Origin: Gluconobacter cerevisiae
GTDB taxonomy: Bacteria > Pseudomonadota > Alphaproteobacteria > Acetobacterales > Acetobacteraceae
NCBI RefSeq assembly: GCF_015244675.1
Contig: NZ_JABCQO010000001.1
Coordinates: forward strand, 372,001 to 436,000
Direction: 5' to 3'
Length of the DNA stretch: 64,000 bases
The translations under genes and the position numbers were made by a program. Positions 16,553 through 26,634 of the stretch are shown in pieces. The notes beneath the pieces are model-generated. The model was not told where the DNA came from and ran no database searches. It saw nothing but the letters and a program-made list of their open reading frames with translations. Each line of letters opens with the position of its first letter. The first letter of the stretch is position 1.

Positions 16553-17106
16553 CCCGGCGTGGCTGGTTCTTCGCCACCTATTTCGCGGTGCTCGGCGTGG
16601 GCATTTCACTGGCCGTGCATCCTATGCCCCGGCTGATCTGGAATGAGACGGCGAGCGTGCCAATCGGACTTTATCGGCTGCATACGGACCTTTCGCCGCA
16701 TGTCGGCGATCTGGTCGCTGTCCGTCTGCCCGAGCGCGCGGCGACGCTGCTGGCGACGCGCGGCTACCTCCCTCTCGGTGTGCCCCTGCTCAAACCTGTA
16801 GCGGCCATCGCAGGGCAGTCCGTTTGCCGTACCGGACAACGCATCACCATCGACGGAAAATTCGCTGGCGACGCGCAATCCGTCGATCACCGTGGCCGCC
16901 CGCTGCCCGTCTGGCAGGGCTGCCAACACCTCGATCCCGGCCAGGTCTTCGTCATGAACCCGGCCGAACCACGCAGTCTCGACGGTCGATATTTCGGCGT
17001 GCTGTCCCTCTCCACCGTCATCGGCCGTGCCACCCCGGTCTGGCGTCCATCCGGGAGCGGCCAGGCCGTCGCCTCATCCTCCAATCCATCCTCGAAAGGA
17101 CAATAA
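16549..17106 (+). CDS. traF: TraF, S26-family conjugative transfer peptidase
   Basis: A 185-residue membrane-bound signal peptidase-like protein. One N-terminal helix (residues 5-23) precedes the catalytic Ser36 in ASVPIGLY and the general-base Lys82 in LLKPVAAIAGQ. TraF of RP4 cyclises the TrbC pilin; this copy should do the same for the trbC product encoded at 31.9 kb. ATG 16549 overlaps the DUF2840 stop (ATGA); a longer frame from 16522 is less likely. The C-terminal 30 residues are Ser-rich and probably dispensable. Confidence 0.85.
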   Translation: MTRRGWFFATYFAVLGVGISLAVHPMPRLIWNETASVPIGLYRLHTDLSPHVGDLVAVRLPERAATLLATRGYLPLGVPLLKPVAAIAGQSVCRTGQRITIDGKFAGDAQSVDHRGRPLPVWQGCQHLDPGQVFVMNPAEPRSLDGRYFGVLSLSTVIGRATPVWRPSGSGQAVASSSNPSSKGQ

Positions 17107-17107
17107 G

Positions 17108-17446
17108 ATGGCACAGATCGGTCTTTTCACCCGCACCAAAACCGGCTTTGCCGGGCGCATCCGCACCCTCACCGTGACGCAGGATCTTATCCTCATTCCG
17201 GCCGATTTTTCTGATGCCGAACATGCTCCGGATTATCGCGTCCATCTCACCGACGCGGACGGCCCGGAGGTCGGCGCAGGCTGGAAACGCACCGGCGAGA
17301 GGGCTGGTGAATACATCGCCGTAGCCCTCGACGATCCCGCCTTCACGCAGCCGATCCGGGCCAATCTCTTCCGCACCGCCGACGACCGCGCGGTCTGGGT
17401 GCTGAACTGGACGCGCCCGTCAAAGCGCGCCGAACGGGGAGATTGA
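17108..17446 (+). CDS. DUF736 domain-containing protein (second copy)
   Basis: A 112-residue DUF736 protein starting MAQIGLFTRTKTGFAG and ending with the VLNWTRP strand. It shares only the family pattern with the copy at 10276, so the two are old paralogues. It lies one base after traF and four before the transglycosylase gene, in the same operon. Function unknown; the link to transfer genes is by position. Confidence 0.85.
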   Translation: MAQIGLFTRTKTGFAGRIRTLTVTQDLILIPADFSDAEHAPDYRVHLTDADGPEVGAGWKRTGERAGEYIAVALDDPAFTQPIRANLFRTADDRAVWVLNWTRPSKRAERGD

Positions 17447-17450
17447 GACG

Positions 17451-18122
17451 ATGCGACGCGCCTTCTTCCTCGCTGTCGGCATCACCGCGATCGGCGTATT
17501 GGCTGCTGCCGACCAGACACGGGCTGCGTCGGTTTCGACACTCGCCGGCACCGATCCTTTTGCTGCCCAGATCGCTGAGGCAGTCCGCCGTTTCGACGTT
17601 CCGACCGCCTGGATAAGGGCGGTGATGCGTGCTGAGAGCGGCGGCGACACCAGCGCGATTTCGTCAAAAGGCGCGGTCGGACTCATGCAGATCATGCCCA
17701 CGACCTGGGCCAACCTGCGTGTCCGTTACGGGCTGGGAAGTGATCCATTCGATGTGCATGACAACATTCTCGCGGGTGCTGCGTACCTGCGCGAGATGCA
17801 CGATCGCTACGGCTCACCGGGATTTCTCGCAGCCTATAATGCCGGACCGGGACGCTACGAGGACTTCCGCGATCGGCATCGCCCGTTGCCGCCCGAAACA
17901 CTCGCCTATGTCGCCGGTCTTCTGCCTCTTCTCGGCCAGAACGGTGACACAATACCGCTTCTGGCGGTGCATCCCGATCCCCTGGCATGGAGGCGCGCGC
18001 CGATCTTTATCGCACTCGCGAACGATGCGTCTGCCAACATCACCGCACGCGATCTGTCGCCTATTGCACCGCACTCCGCTGGCCTGTTCGTGACGGTTTC
18101 TGACAGGGAGCCGGCACCATGA
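17451..18122 (+). CDS. Lytic transglycosylase (VirB1/TrbN-like)
   Basis: A 223-residue periplasmic peptidoglycan lytic transglycosylase that would open the cell wall for the mating channel. A signal peptide (residues 1-26, cleavage near TRA-AS) is followed by an SLT domain with catalytic Glu62 in MRAESGGDTSA, the GLMQIMPTTW block and AAYNAGPGRY. The C-terminal 60 residues are a tail outside the SLT fold. Member of the traF-DUF736 operon. Its stop overlaps an ATG at 18119. Confidence 0.9.
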   Translation: MRRAFFLAVGITAIGVLAAADQTRAASVSTLAGTDPFAAQIAEAVRRFDVPTAWIRAVMRAESGGDTSAISSKGAVGLMQIMPTTWANLRVRYGLGSDPFDVHDNILAGAAYLREMHDRYGSPGFLAAYNAGPGRYEDFRDRHRPLPPETLAYVAGLLPLLGQNGDTIPLLAVHPDPLAWRRAPIFIALANDASANITARDLSPIAPHSAGLFVTVSDREPAP

Positions 18123-18433
18123 CCATGCCGAATCCGCCTCTGCTTACCGCCCATTCGCAGCCGGTCGCAGGTCAGCGCATCATCGTGGTCTGGCGTGGTC
18201 CAGCGTTTCTCATGAGGGATCGTAGCAGGGATCAGGGGGCGCACTGGGTCTGGGCAAAGAAGAGGCGAGATAAAAGGGCGCACATTGCGCCTCGGTTGGG
18301 GTGTTGGTTTTCCAGCGTTTTTACCTTTCCTACACAATGTTTCTCTCTCTCCTCCAATGTTTTCCGACCCTACTTTTCCTTGTTGCACCGGCCTTTTTCG
18401 CACATTCGGGGCGCCAATGGCCCGCGAGAATGA
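18119..18433 (+). CDS. Doubtful reading frame coupled to the transglycosylase
   Basis: A 104-residue frame whose ATG overlaps the TGA of the transglycosylase gene. The first 40 residues look protein-like (VAGQRIIVVWRGPAFL), but the rest crosses the pyrimidine-rich leader before the relaxase and is Ser/Phe-rich low complexity. It may be a short protein truncated by relaxase leader DNA, or not a gene. Function unknown. Confidence 0.3.
   Translation: MTMPNPPLLTAHSQPVAGQRIIVVWRGPAFLMRDRSRDQGAHWVWAKKRRDKRAHIAPRLGCWFSSVFTFPTQCFSLSSNVFRPYFSLLHRPFSHIRGANGPRE
18276..18416. other. Pyrimidine-rich relaxase leader, candidate oriT
   Basis: A 6-bp dyad GGCGCA-CAT-TGCGCC (18277-18291) is followed by about 120 bases unusually rich in T and C, far lower in GC than the flanks, ending at the relaxase ATG. 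GGGCGCAC occurs twice, at about 18238 and 18277. Position and composition suit an origin of transfer, but no known nic sequence was identified. Confidence 0.4.
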
Positions 18434-20156
18434 TTTCCAGCCCCGTCTGGGCCGCATCCGCTCGCCGCGCGCCCAGCGGCTCAAGCCCTTCGTCGCCCAG
18501 GCCCTCGCCTCGGCCCAGCGTGCCGGAGGCGGTGGGTTCCGATCGGGCCGCAGCGGCGGCGGTTCCCGCTCGTCCTTCGGGCGTGGCCGCGTCGCAGCAG
18601 CCAGGGCCAATCGTCTGCTGACCAGCCGTGCCCGCCGCGTGACCGTCAAGGCCCGTGTCGTGCGCCACAGCGGGCGCAAGGCGCCACTCGCCGCCCATCT
18701 GCGTTACCTGCGCCGGGAAGGGGTCACGAAGGACGGCGAAAAGGCGCGGCTCTTCGGTCCTGGCATCGACGATGCTGACCCGAAGGCGTTCGCCGAGCGC
18801 TGCGAGGACGACCGTCACCATTTCCGTTTCATCGTCTCACCCGAGGACGCGCCCGACATGGCCGACCTCAAGGGCTATGCCCGCGAGCTGGTCGGGCAGA
18901 TGGAGAAAGACCTCGGCACAAAACTGGACTGGGTGGGGGTGGACCACTGGAACACCCAGCACCCCCATGTCCATATCCTCGTGCGCGGCGTGGCCGAAGA
19001 TGGCAGCGATCTCGTGATCTCCCGCGATTACATCCGCGAGGGCCTGCGCGCCCGCGCCCAGGATCTGGTGACGCAGGAACTCGGGCCGCGCAATGACGTC
19101 GAAATTCACCGCGCACTCGAACGCCAGGTCGATGCCGAGCACTGGACCCAGCTTGACCGGCAACTTGCCCGCGACGCGGGCCGCAACGGCATCATCGACA
19201 TGGCGCCAGCGCCGGATCGGCAGCCTGATCCGTTCGAGGCCCTGAAGGTCGGGCGCCTGCGCAGCCTGGAAGGGCTTGGCCTCGCCCATCAGGTCGGTCA
19301 GGGACAATGGATGCTGGATGAATCCGCCGAGGTGACGCTCCGCGAACTCGGGGAGCGCGGCGACATCATCAAGCGTATCCACCGCTCCCTGACCGAGCGC
19401 GGCATCGAGCGGAGCGCGTCGAGCTATGTGCTGGGGGGTGAAAGCCTTGATGTTCCCGTCATCGGCAGGCTGGTCGATCGCGGGCTGGACGATGAACTGA
19501 AAGGCACTGCCTACGCCGTCATCGACGGGGTGGATGGCCGCACGCATCATATCCGCTTTCCCGATCTCGATGCGACCGGTGATGGCAGCATGGGATCGGT
19601 TGTGGAGCTTCGCGCCTTCGATGACAGGAAAGGGCAGCGTCGCGTTGCTCTGGCTGTTCGTTCTGACCTGTCGATTGAGGATCAGGTGACGGCGCGAGGG
19701 GCCACCTGGCTCGACCGGCAAGCAGTGGCGCGCGATCCCGCGGCGCTAGGCCAGAGTGGCTTCGGTGCCGAAGTGCGCGAGGCGATGGAGCGGCGGACCG
19801 AGCAACTGATTGAGCAGGGTCTTGCCGAACGTCGGACGCAGGGGGTGGTCCTTGCGCGCAACCTGATCGGGAAACTCAGGGACCGCGAGGTCCGGGAAGT
19901 CGGAGAGCAGCTCGCCGGCGAGACAGGCCGGGCGTTCAGCCAGTCGGCCTCGGGTGAGTATGTCACCGGCACGTATCGTCAACGCATGACGTTGGCCTCC
20001 GGCCGCTATGCGATGATCGATGATGGGCTCCAGTTCCAGCTTGTACCATGGACTCCGTCGCTGGAGAAGCAGCGGGGCCAGCACGTCTCCGGCGTCGCAC
20101 GCGACGATGGCGGGATCGACTGGAGCTTCACCCGGAACCGGGGGCTCGGACTGTAG
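18417..20156 (+). CDS. rlxS: Conjugative relaxase (RlxS, VirD2-like, DUF3363)
   Basis: A 579-residue relaxase that nicks oriT and stays bound to the 5' end of the transferred strand. The Gly/Ser/Arg-rich N terminus (1-75) precedes the nuclease core: HHFRF (134-138) and the metal-binding HPHVHI (182-187) of the HUH type. The C-terminal half matches DUF3363, found in this relaxase class. The frame is open from 18285, but ATG 18417 gives MARENDF, a family-like start. Encoded alone, separated from traG by 8 kb of cargo. Confidence 0.9.
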   Translation: MARENDFQPRLGRIRSPRAQRLKPFVAQALASAQRAGGGGFRSGRSGGGSRSSFGRGRVAAARANRLLTSRARRVTVKARVVRHSGRKAPLAAHLRYLRREGVTKDGEKARLFGPGIDDADPKAFAERCEDDRHHFRFIVSPEDAPDMADLKGYARELVGQMEKDLGTKLDWVGVDHWNTQHPHVHILVRGVAEDGSDLVISRDYIREGLRARAQDLVTQELGPRNDVEIHRALERQVDAEHWTQLDRQLARDAGRNGIIDMAPAPDRQPDPFEALKVGRLRSLEGLGLAHQVGQGQWMLDESAEVTLRELGERGDIIKRIHRSLTERGIERSASSYVLGGESLDVPVIGRLVDRGLDDELKGTAYAVIDGVDGRTHHIRFPDLDATGDGSMGSVVELRAFDDRKGQRRVALAVRSDLSIEDQVTARGATWLDRQAVARDPAALGQSGFGAEVREAMERRTEQLIEQGLAERRTQGVVLARNLIGKLRDREVREVGEQLAGETGRAFSQSASGEYVTGTYRQRMTLASGRYAMIDDGLQFQLVPWTPSLEKQRGQHVSGVARDDGGIDWSFTRNRGLGL

Positions 20157-20621
20157 TCGTCGTAGCGATAAGGACAGTTAAATTCCCCTGGATTGAAGAT
20201 AGACGCGCCGAGGGACAGGAAGTTGCTGGCGACATATCCTGACAGTCCAGTCCCAAACGGCGGTCGGAAGAAAAAATCATCGCTGCCACCGGCCCTGCCC
20301 AAAAAGCCCCATGAACCTCCCGCGAGGCGGGGGTGGGCGACGAGAGCGAGCCGAGAGGCCCGCAGAAGCGGCGGGCTGCACCCGCAGGGGCGAAATGGAA
20401 TGGAGCAGCGTGACGAAGCCGGGCTTGCAGCGCGCTGTGGCGGGCCACTTCCCCGATCAGGGTCGCCAGACAACCGTCGAGCACGCCACGCTCGATCCAG
20501 CGATAATAACTCCGCTTGGGCATCGCGACCGCGATGATGGTGCTGGCTGACGTTGTTGTGGCCCAGGATCAAGCTGATTGCGGTTGAGGTGCTACGCCGC
20601 TGATTTGCGGTGGCTTGCCAA
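20157..20621. other. Region between relaxase and mercury module, no gene seen
   Basis: 465 bases with no supported gene. It holds short GC-rich dyads (such as CCCGC-GAG-GCGGG near 20322). Reading frames on the minus strand overrun the relaxase end and look like shadows. Likely the left seam of the cargo insertion. Confidence 0.5.
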
Positions 20622-20846
20622 TCAACGGCAGCAGCTATCCTTGCCGTCGGCCTGGACCGGCGGACACGACACGGTTCCATAGGAACAAAATACGCAGCAA
20701 TCGCCCGGCTTGGGCTTGAGCACCATACCGCAACCCTTGCAGTCGTAGAAGAACTGGCACGCATTGGTCGGCATGGTCTCGGTCGCCTGATGCCCACAAT
20801 GTGGACAGGTGAGCGTGGAGCGCAGTTCGATCGCGGCGTCAGGCAT
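20622..20846 (-). CDS. GDCCVFCSYG-type small Cys-rich protein
   Basis: A 74-residue protein with a zinc-ribbon-like CPHCG followed by CKGCG, then GDCCVFCSYG and a C-terminal Cys pair. Small proteins with this signature accompany merT in some mercury operons and are annotated as mercury-resistance or heavy-metal proteins; the reaction is unknown. ATG 20846 overlaps the last eight bases of merT (ATGCCTGA), so it is translationally coupled. A longer upstream frame is a shadow. Confidence 0.75.
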   Translation of the reverse strand: MPDAAIELRSTLTCPHCGHQATETMPTNACQFFYDCKGCGMVLKPKPGDCCVFCSYGTVSCPPVQADGKDSCCR

Positions 20847-21201
20847 AACGGTAGCCAAGATAGAGCAGCACGACGCCGACCAGCAGGCCAGCAAAGGTGA
20901 ATATCCGGACCGCCGGCGGCGTGCAGACACCGTCCGGTCCGCAACGCGATGCCGCAACCTGCTGCCGCCCGAGCAAGACCGCACCGAACAGGAGGAACAG
21001 CGCGCCGACGATCAGAAGCGGCGTGCGGAAGGGCGCAGTTGCGACCGCGATGCCGGAAAGCCAGGCGACGCCGAGTCCGGCTGACGTGAGCAGGATCGGG
21101 AGCGCGCAACACGAGGCGACGGCGAATGCCGCCGCAATCCCGCCGAGTGTGAGGGAGGCGGCACCGATACCCTTGGGGCGGGGTTGAAGAGGTTGCGACA
21201 T
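20839..21201 (-). CDS. merT: Mercuric ion transporter MerT
   Basis: A 120-residue inner-membrane protein with three helices (about residues 13-35, 50-72, 95-117). The vicinal Cys pair in ASCCALP lies in helix 1 and a second Cys pair (RCGPDGVC) in the cytoplasmic loop, as in MerT, which passes Hg2+ into the cell. It is divergent from merR and first in a two-gene operon. No merP or merA is present in the window, which is unusual for a functional mercury operon. Confidence 0.85.
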   Translation of the reverse strand: MSQPLQPRPKGIGAASLTLGGIAAAFAVASCCALPILLTSAGLGVAWLSGIAVATAPFRTPLLIVGALFLLFGAVLLGRQQVAASRCGPDGVCTPPAVRIFTFAGLLVGVVLLYLGYRYA

Positions 21202-21237
21202 ACGAATCCTTGTGCGTGACCGAACCGAGCGATACCA

Positions 21238-21259
21238 TCTGTAGCAACTACAGACTCAA
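21238..21259 (-). promoter_or_regulatory. MerR operator/promoter of the mer module
   Basis: Dyad TCTGTAG-CAA-CTACAGA (21238-21254) between divergent merT and merR. On the minus strand TTGAGT (-35), a 19-base spacer and TATCGC (-10) show the long MerR spacing. The central TGTAGCAACTACA equals that of the operator at 3453. Confidence 0.8.
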
Positions 21260-21270
21260 GCGGAATCTTC

Positions 21271-21702
21271 ATGCCGGCTTCAGAAACGATACCGATCGGC
21301 GAACTCTCACGCCAAACCGGCTGCAACATCGAGACGATCCGCTATTATGAGCGGATCGGCGTGCTTCCTGTCCCGATCCGACGCGGGCGTTATCGCCATT
21401 ACGGTGCAGGCGACGTGCGCCGTCTGAGCTTCGTTCGCCGAGCCCGTGAACTCGGCTTCTCGATCGAGGCGATCCGGACGTTTTTGACGCTGGCTGAGGG
21501 TGGCGCGCAGTCGTGCCAGCAAGCGCACGATCTGGCAAAGGACCATCTGGCAGAAGTGCGCTCGAAGCTTGCCGACCTCGAACGGATGGCGAGCGTGCTG
21601 ACGAGGGCGGTGCAGGCCTGCGAACGCGGCGACAATAGCGGCTGCCCGCTGCTCGAAACCCTCGCCGAGGTGACCCCGTCAGCCGCACCCTCAGACGGCT
21701 GA
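21271..21702 (+). CDS. merR: MerR-family mercury regulator
   Basis: A 143-residue regulator with N-terminal HTH ([13 protein letters not shown], residues 20-32) and Cys82, Cys117 and Cys125, nearly the same numbering as the Hg(II)-binding triad of canonical MerR (82, 117, 126). It is divergent from merT and should repress and activate that promoter. Its last 12 bases overlap the end of the Acr3 remnant encoded on the other strand, suggesting two modules joined end to end. Confidence 0.85.
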   Translation: MPASETIPIGELSRQTGCNIETIRYYERIGVLPVPIRRGRYRHYGAGDVRRLSFVRRARELGFSIEAIRTFLTLAEGGAQSCQQAHDLAKDHLAEVRSKLADLERMASVLTRAVQACERGDNSGCPLLETLAEVTPSAAPSDG

Positions 21703-21906
21703 ACGCACCTCATACCAGAGTCGCGTGCGCTTCACGAGTCCAACGACCGAAAGCATAACCGGGACCTCGACGAGCACACCCACGACGATCGCGAGCGCAG
21801 CGCCCGAGCCCAGGCCGAACAGGCTGATCGCGGCAGCGACGGCCAGCCCGAAAACGTTGGACGCACCGATCAACGCGGCGGGTGCAGCGACGCACCCGAT
21901 CGGCGA
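21691..21906 (-). pseudogene. Acr3-type arsenite permease, C-terminal remnant
   Basis: An open minus-strand frame of about 71 codons reads as the final transmembrane part of an Acr3 arsenite transporter: [20 protein letters not shown] ... [15 protein letters not shown]. Upstream of a TGA at 21909 the similarity stops, so nine-tenths of the gene is gone. It probably marks an older arsenic module replaced or broken by recombination; the intact arsB lies to the right. Confidence 0.7.
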
Positions 21907-22104
21907 TCATGGCAGGCAAAGGCCCAAGCTTGACGGCGGCATCGTCGAGCGTCCGTGTGATGCGCGGTCCCGCCGGCCCGCCATCAGTGGAATAGAGAAT
22001 GATGAATGGCCGATGTCGGGAAAGCAGCCAGTCGGAAATCGGCAATGACGCTGAGCAATCCGGCGACAGGAACGGTCCATCGGGCGAAAGGGGTTTGACA
22101 ATAT

Positions 22105-22134
22105 TCCATATATCCGTGAGTAAGGATATATGGA
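22105..22134. promoter_or_regulatory. ArsR operator
   Basis: A perfect 11-bp dyad, TCCATATATCC (22105-22115) and GGATATATGGA (22124-22134), spans the arsR start codon. TTGACA at 22095-22100 is a likely -35 box. Confidence 0.75.
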
Positions 22135-22471
22135 TACCGAATCGAGCCTATCAGTCCTGAGCGCACTGTCGCAATCCACGCGACTGGAAATCTTCCGCCT
22201 GCTGGTGCGCCACGAACCGGACGGGCTGCCGGCCGGAGACGTCGCGCGGCATCTCAATGTCCCGCAGAACACGATCTCGGCCCATCTCGCCACCCTGACG
22301 CGGGCTGGCCTGCTGACCTCGCAGCGCCATAGCCGTGTGATTGTCTATCGTGCCTGCCTGCCGCGCCTGCGGGAACTGATGCTGTTTCTCGTCAAGGACT
22401 GCTGCGGGCGAAGCCCCGAACTCTGTGAGCCACTGGTTGCAGAACTGTCCTCCTGCTGCCCATCCGAGTGA
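22130..22471 (+). CDS. arsR: ArsR-family arsenic repressor
   Basis: A 113-residue winged-HTH repressor (LSALSQSTRLEIFRLLV at the N terminus; recognition helix NTISAHLATLTRAGLL). The C terminus has Cys pairs (DCCGRSPELCE and SSCCPSE) suited to binding As(III). It heads the operon arsR-arsC-arsB-arsH-arsO and probably represses it through the dyad over its own start. Its stop overlaps the arsC start region. Confidence 0.9.
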   Translation: MDTESSLSVLSALSQSTRLEIFRLLVRHEPDGLPAGDVARHLNVPQNTISAHLATLTRAGLLTSQRHSRVIVYRACLPRLRELMLFLVKDCCGRSPELCEPLVAELSSCCPSE

Positions 22472-22479
22472 GCCCCCCA

Positions 22480-23396
22480 ATGACCGATCGCGTCTTCAAT
22501 GTCTTGTTTCTGTGTACGGGTAATTCCGCACGTTCAATCTTGGCCGAGAGCATCCTGCGCAAGGATGGTGCCGGCCATTTCAGAGTCTTCTCCGCCGGAA
22601 GCCATCCCAAGGGGCAGGTCAATCCTCTCGCCTTGAAAGTACTGACGAGCTTCGACTACCCGACCGAGGGGCTGCGTTCCAAGCCCTGGGATGAGTTCGC
22701 TGTTGCGAACGCTCCCGTTATGGATTTCGTTTTTACCGTCTGCGATGACGCCGCAGGAGAAGTCTGTCCGGTATGGCCAGGAAAACCCATCACGGCCCAT
22801 TGGGGCATTCCCGATCCGAGTAGTGTTTCGGGAACCGATGCCGACCGGGAACGCGCGTTCGTCTCGGCGTTCAAGGGTCTGAAGAATCGTATTTCCCTGC
22901 TTGTCGCGTTGCCGATCGCCAAGCTTGAGACTGCCAGTCTGGTGACGAAATTGCGCGACATTGGCACCGAGACAACCGGCGTTACGATCTATCACAACCC
23001 GGATTGCGGCACATCGCGCAATACACTTGCCCTGATCCGCAATGCGGGGATCGAGCCGACCATCATCGAATACCTCAAAACTCCGCCATCGCGCGCCGAA
23101 CTGGTCAGTCTCATCACGCGCATGGGAATCTCGGTTCGCGATCTCCTGCGGCGCAAGGGCACGCCCTATGATGCGCTTGGCCTCGACAATCCATCCCTGA
23201 CCGATGACGACCTGATCGACGCCATGATGGCGCATCCAATCCTGATGAACCGGCCGATCGTCGTCACCCCGCTCGGTGTTGCGCTCTGCCGTCCGTCCGA
23301 GGCGGTACTGGACATCCTGCCCAACCCGCAGCGAGGCGCTTTCGTCAAAGAGGACGGCGAGAAGATCGTCGATGAATCCGGAAAGCGGATCTCCTG

Positions 23397-23397
<1 letters not shown>
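22480..23397 (+). CDS. arsC: Fused arsenate reductase (LMW-PTPase type + glutaredoxin type)
   Basis: A 305-residue fusion. Residues 1-150 form a low-molecular-weight phosphatase-like arsenate reductase with the loop CTGNSARS (Cys12, Arg18). Residues 165-305 form the unrelated ArsC of the glutaredoxin-linked type, with catalytic Cys176 in [11 protein letters not shown]. Both domains reduce arsenate to arsenite using different thiol partners. The frame also opens with GTG at 22468 that overlaps the arsR stop; ATG 22480 gives the normal family start. It overlaps arsB by one base (TGATG). Confidence 0.85.
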
Positions 23398-24691
<1,294 letters not shown>

Positions 24692-24692
<1 letters not shown>

Positions 24693-25414
24693 TGCACGAA
24701 TGGACCGATATCACAATGACTGAACCTGACTTGCCGGCCCTCCACCCCGAATATCTTGAACGGGTCGATCTCGCGCGGCTGGAACCGCAACCGCGTGTGG
24801 ACCATCCGCCGCGTATCCTTCTGCTCTTCGGCTCTTTGCGTCCCCGATCCTTCAGCCGGTTGCTGGTGCTTGAGGCAGAACGCATCCTGAAGGTGCTGGG
24901 GGCCGAGACACGGGTGTTCGACCCGACCGGCCTGCCGGTAGCGGATTCCGTGCCTGCGACCCATCCGAAAGTGCAGGAACTGCGGGACCTCTCAATCTGG
25001 TCGGAAGGCCAGGTCTGGTGCAGCCCTGAACGGCACGGCAACATGACGGCAGTATTCAAAAACCAGATCGACTGGTTGCCCCTCACCGAAGGCTCGATCC
25101 GCCCGACGCAGGGCCGCACGCTGGCGGTCATGCAGGTCTCGGGCGGATCGCAGAGCTTCAATTCCGTCAATGCCCTGCGGGTGCTGGGCCGGTGGATGCG
25201 GATGTTTACCATCCCCAACCAGTCCAGCGTGCCAATGGCCTATACGCAGTTCGGTGACGATGACCGGATGAAGCCGTCCCCCCTCTATGACCGGATGGTG
25301 GATGTCATGGAAGAGTTGGTGAAGTTCACATGGCTTTTGCGCGACCGGGCCGACTACCTCGTGGATCGCTACAGTGAACGCAAGGCGGAATTTCGTCTCC
25401 CGGAAAGTCTGTGA
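24692..25414 (+). CDS. arsH: ArsH NADPH-dependent FMN reductase
   Basis: A 240-residue flavodoxin-like FMN protein of the ArsH family, which oxidises trivalent organoarsenicals or reduces quinones with NADPH. The FMN-binding loop is [15 protein letters not shown], and [21 protein letters not shown] and [16 protein letters not shown] are family hallmarks. ATG 24692 sits in the arsB stop; ATG 24716 (eight codons in) is an alternative start. Fourth gene of the operon. Confidence 0.9.
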
Positions 25415-26502
25415 GCCGGGCAATGGCGGAACCGTTCGATGTCGTGATCGTGGGCGGCGGTCAGGCAGCGCTCGCCGCGTCCTATTTCCTGCGCCGGACC
25501 GGGCTGACCTACGTCATTCTGGACAACGGGACGCAGGCGGGAGGGGCATGGGTCCACGGCTGGGACTCCCTGCATCTGTTTTCACCCGCGTCCTACAGTT
25601 CACTGCCCGGCTGGCCGATGCCCGACACGCCCGATGGCAGCTACCCCACCCGCGACGAGGTGCTGGACTATCTGTACCGGTATGAGGCGCGCTATGCGCC
25701 GCCGATCCACCGCCCCGTATCGGTCGATCGCGTGGAGCGCGCGGAAGGAAAACTCCTGAATGTCCGGACGAACACAGGTGATTTCCTCAGCCGTGCGGTT
25801 ATCGGGGCGACCGGTACGTGGTCAGCCCCTTTCATTCCCGATGTCGCGGGGCATGACCTCTTTGGCGGGACGCAACTCCATTCCAGCCATTACCGGAATG
25901 CCGCGCCCTTTGCTGGCCGGCGTGTGCTTGTGGTGGGAGGCGGCAATTCCGGGGCGCAGATCCTGGCGGAGATGTCGCTTGTCGCCCAGGCAACATGGGT
26001 CACGCTGCATGACCCCGTCTTCCTGCCCGATGACGTGGATGGACGGGTTCTGTTCGAGCGGGCGACCGCTCGCGTTCTCGGCGGCCCGTCGGCCATGCCT
26101 GCCGGCGGTTTTGGCGATATCGTCATGGTACCACCTGTGCGCGCCGCCATGGAGCGAGGCGTGCTCCACGCGGTGCGCCCGTTTGTACGTATGACCGCAA
26201 CGGGCGTCGTCTGGCCCGACGGGCGGGAAGAAGCCATCGACGCGATCATCTGGTGTACCGGCTTCCGACCCGCGCTCTCCGCATTTGCGCCGCTCGACGT
26301 GATCGAGCCGGACGGGCTGATTCGCGTTAACGGACAGCAGGCCGTCAGGGAGCCACGTCTCTGGCTGCTGGGTTATGGATCCTGGTGCGGCCCCGCATGC
26401 GCCACTCTGCTGGGGGCAGGCCGCGTCGCACGATCTATGGTCAGGCAACTGGCGGCCTGGCTTGCGTCGCCGACACAGGATGTCCGATTAACGAAGAACT
26501 GA
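25411..26502 (+). CDS. arsO: ArsO-type flavin monooxygenase
   Basis: A 363-residue FAD/NADPH monooxygenase-like protein. FAD-binding [15 protein letters not shown] near the N terminus, an NADPH-binding [14 protein letters not shown] in the middle, and a CTGFRP motif near residue 285. ArsO proteins are found in ars operons next to arsH and are thought to act on arsenic species, but the substrate is not established. The frame opens with GTG overlapping the arsH stop; the ATG at 25423 is an alternative start. Last gene of the ars operon. Confidence 0.8.
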   Translation: MSRAMAEPFDVVIVGGGQAALAASYFLRRTGLTYVILDNGTQAGGAWVHGWDSLHLFSPASYSSLPGWPMPDTPDGSYPTRDEVLDYLYRYEARYAPPIHRPVSVDRVERAEGKLLNVRTNTGDFLSRAVIGATGTWSAPFIPDVAGHDLFGGTQLHSSHYRNAAPFAGRRVLVVGGGNSGAQILAEMSLVAQATWVTLHDPVFLPDDVDGRVLFERATARVLGGPSAMPAGGFGDIVMVPPVRAAMERGVLHAVRPFVRMTATGVVWPDGREEAIDAIIWCTGFRPALSAFAPLDVIEPDGLIRVNGQQAVREPRLWLLGYGSWCGPACATLLGAGRVARSMVRQLAAWLASPTQDVRLTKN

Positions 26503-26634
26503 ATGGATATTCCGGCGGCCGGGGCGCGACTACGACCGTCCGTTTGCCGCGCGCAGCGGCCAGCATAGAACTTGCTATCAACCACGAACTTTAGGCACTT
26601 CACACGATCCGATATCCCTGCGGATAAAGAAATC

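Noticed and set aside
20128-20523. Minus-strand frame starting MPKRSYYRWIERG
   Set aside because: The start looked protein-like, but it runs into the end of the relaxase gene and ends as low complexity; no family recognised.
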